Below are positions 63,163 to 64,000 of a stretch of DNA of 64,000 bases, piece after piece. The position numbers and the translations under genes were made by a program. Under the pieces are notes generated by a model that did no database searches, was not told the origin of the DNA, and saw only the letters and a list, made by a program, of their open reading frames with translations. Origin of the DNA: Halostagnicola larsenii XH-48 (GTDB lineage Archaea; Halobacteriota; Halobacteria; Halobacteriales; Natrialbaceae); contig NZ_CP007057.1 of assembly GCF_000517625.1 (NCBI RefSeq), positions 248,001 to 312,000 of the forward strand. Reading direction: 5' to 3'. Position 1 is the first letter of the stretch. Each line of letters begins with the position of its first letter.

Positions 63163-64000
63163 TTAGATGAGTTCGCGGGCGATCGTTCGCTTCTGGATCT
63201 CGTCGGTTCCCTCGAAGATGCGGAAGACCCGCGCCGAGCGGTAGTTGCGTTCGATCGGCAAGTCCTTCATGAAGCCGGCCCCGCCATGGACCTGCATCGC
63301 GATATCGGCCGCGTCGTTGGCGAGTTTCGCACCGCGGAGCTTCGCCATCGACTCCTCCTTGCGGGCGCGCTCGCCGTTGTCCATCTTCCAGGCGGCGTAG
63401 CGGTAGAGTTGGCGGACCTGCTCGATGTCGGTCGCGAGCTCGGCAAGTTGGAACGATATTCCCTGTCGGTGGCCGATGGGCTTCCCGAACGTCTCCCGGT
63501 CGCGGGCGTACTCGACGGACAGATCGAGCAGGAACTCGGCCGTCCCGACGGCGCCGGCGGCGATGTTGATCCGGCCGCCGCCGATCCAGTCCATCGCGGA
63601 CTGGAACCCCTTGTCGACCTCGCCCAGCACCTGCTCCTCGCCGACGCGGCAGTCGTCGAGGTGGATTTCGGCGTGCGTGCCGGGGGTCATCCCCATCGCG
63701 CGATGGATCGTCCCGATCTCGTAGCCCGGCGTCTCCTCGTCGACGAGGAAACACGTGATCCCGCCGAGGTCGCCGTCCTCGCCGCTCGTGCGAGCGAAGA
63801 CCATTGCGAAGTCGGCGTAGGGCGCGTTCGTGATGAAGACCTTCTGGCCGTTGATGACCCACTCGTCGCCCTCTTTCTCCGCGTCGGTGTCCATGTGGTG
63901 GGCGTCGCTGCCGTGGCCCGGCTCGGTCAGCGCAAAGCAGGTCGTGATCTCGCCGTCCATCAGCGGCTCGAGATACTCCTCGCGCTGGCGCTCGTCGCAG
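63163..64000 (-). CDS. Acyl-CoA dehydrogenase, 3' part (start outside window)
   Basis: The frame is open to the window edge; about 278 residues are visible. CFALTEPGHGSDAHHM and WVINGQKVFITNAPYADFAM form the flavin domain, and RETFGKPIGHRQGISFQLAE with QVHGGAGFMKDLPIERNYRS the helical domain. ARVFRIFEGTDEIQKRTIAR at the end carries the family catalytic Glu (EGTDEIQ). It is a normal medium-chain-type dehydrogenase. The N-terminal part, about 100 residues, lies beyond 64000. Confidence 0.9.
   Translation of the reverse strand, partial: CDERQREEYLEPLMDGEITTCFALTEPGHGSDAHHMDTDAEKEGDEWVINGQKVFITNAPYADFAMVFARTSGEDGDLGGITCFLVDEETPGYEIGTIHRAMGMTPGTHAEIHLDDCRVGEEQVLGEVDKGFQSAMDWIGGGRINIAAGAVGTAEFLLDLSVEYARDRETFGKPIGHRQGISFQLAELATDIEQVRQLYRYAAWKMDNGERARKEESMAKLRGAKLANDAADIAMQVHGGAGFMKDLPIERNYRSARVFRIFEGTDEIQKRTIARELI

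Overview
The window is haloarchaeal chromosome or megaplasmid DNA. The evidence is high GC with Asp/Glu-rich proteins, Tat (twin-arginine) signals on nearly every exported enzyme, Tat lipoboxes on binding proteins, AT-rich TATA boxes about 26-33 nt before start codons (leaderless style), HTH_10-type regulators, an IS1341-type TnpB element and IS6-type transposase debris. Gene content fits a carbohydrate- and lipid-degrading member of Natrialbaceae; the genus is my inference. I see no rRNA, tRNA or CRISPR array.

Region 1 (1-9.6 kb) is a deoxysugar locus: a binding-protein end, a MaoC-like protein, a Gfo/Idh/MocA oxidoreductase, an L-rhamnose/L-fucose-type mutarotase, a COG3618-type lactonase, a Tat-exported GH29 alpha-L-fucosidase, a CUT2-type ABC importer (lipoprotein, permease, single ATPase) and an SDR. 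Together they can release L-fucose outside the cell, import it, and start its oxidation to the aldonate. After an IS6 remnant follows one very large exported GH2 enzyme (10.3-15.1 kb) with two nested LamG-like inserts and a strongly basic insert.

Region 2 (15.2-23.4 kb) is an accessory island: iteron-like repeats, a primase stub, VapBC, a Fic protein, a degraded HExxH peptidase, an HTH/TumE-like pair and an HTH/nucleotidyltransferase (AbiE-like) pair. Two of these promoters carry clean inverted repeats on or next to the TATA box.

Region 3 (23.5-41 kb) mixes an exported GH5 cellulase, truncated genes (alcohol dehydrogenase, HTH_10 regulator, PIN toxin tail), a TnpB element, a regulator with two tandem palindromic operators, a frameshifted regulator, an AT-rich islet of secreted proteins of unknown role, PhoD, and a dead IS6 copy split by a 2.08-kb segment flanked by an 8-bp direct repeat.

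Region 4 (40.3-64 kb) is an acyl-CoA metabolism region: three acyl-CoA dehydrogenases (one glutaryl-CoA-type), two acyl-CoA ligases, enoyl-CoA hydratase, 3-hydroxyacyl-CoA dehydrogenase, thiolase, a thiolase-like/DUF35 pair, an R2lox-like oxidase, an amidase and two MBL hydrolases. A CUT1-type sugar importer operon, an MFS carrier and several gene stubs (CaiB, sulfite-oxidase-like, SDR, 2-hydroxyacid dehydrogenase) lie among them.
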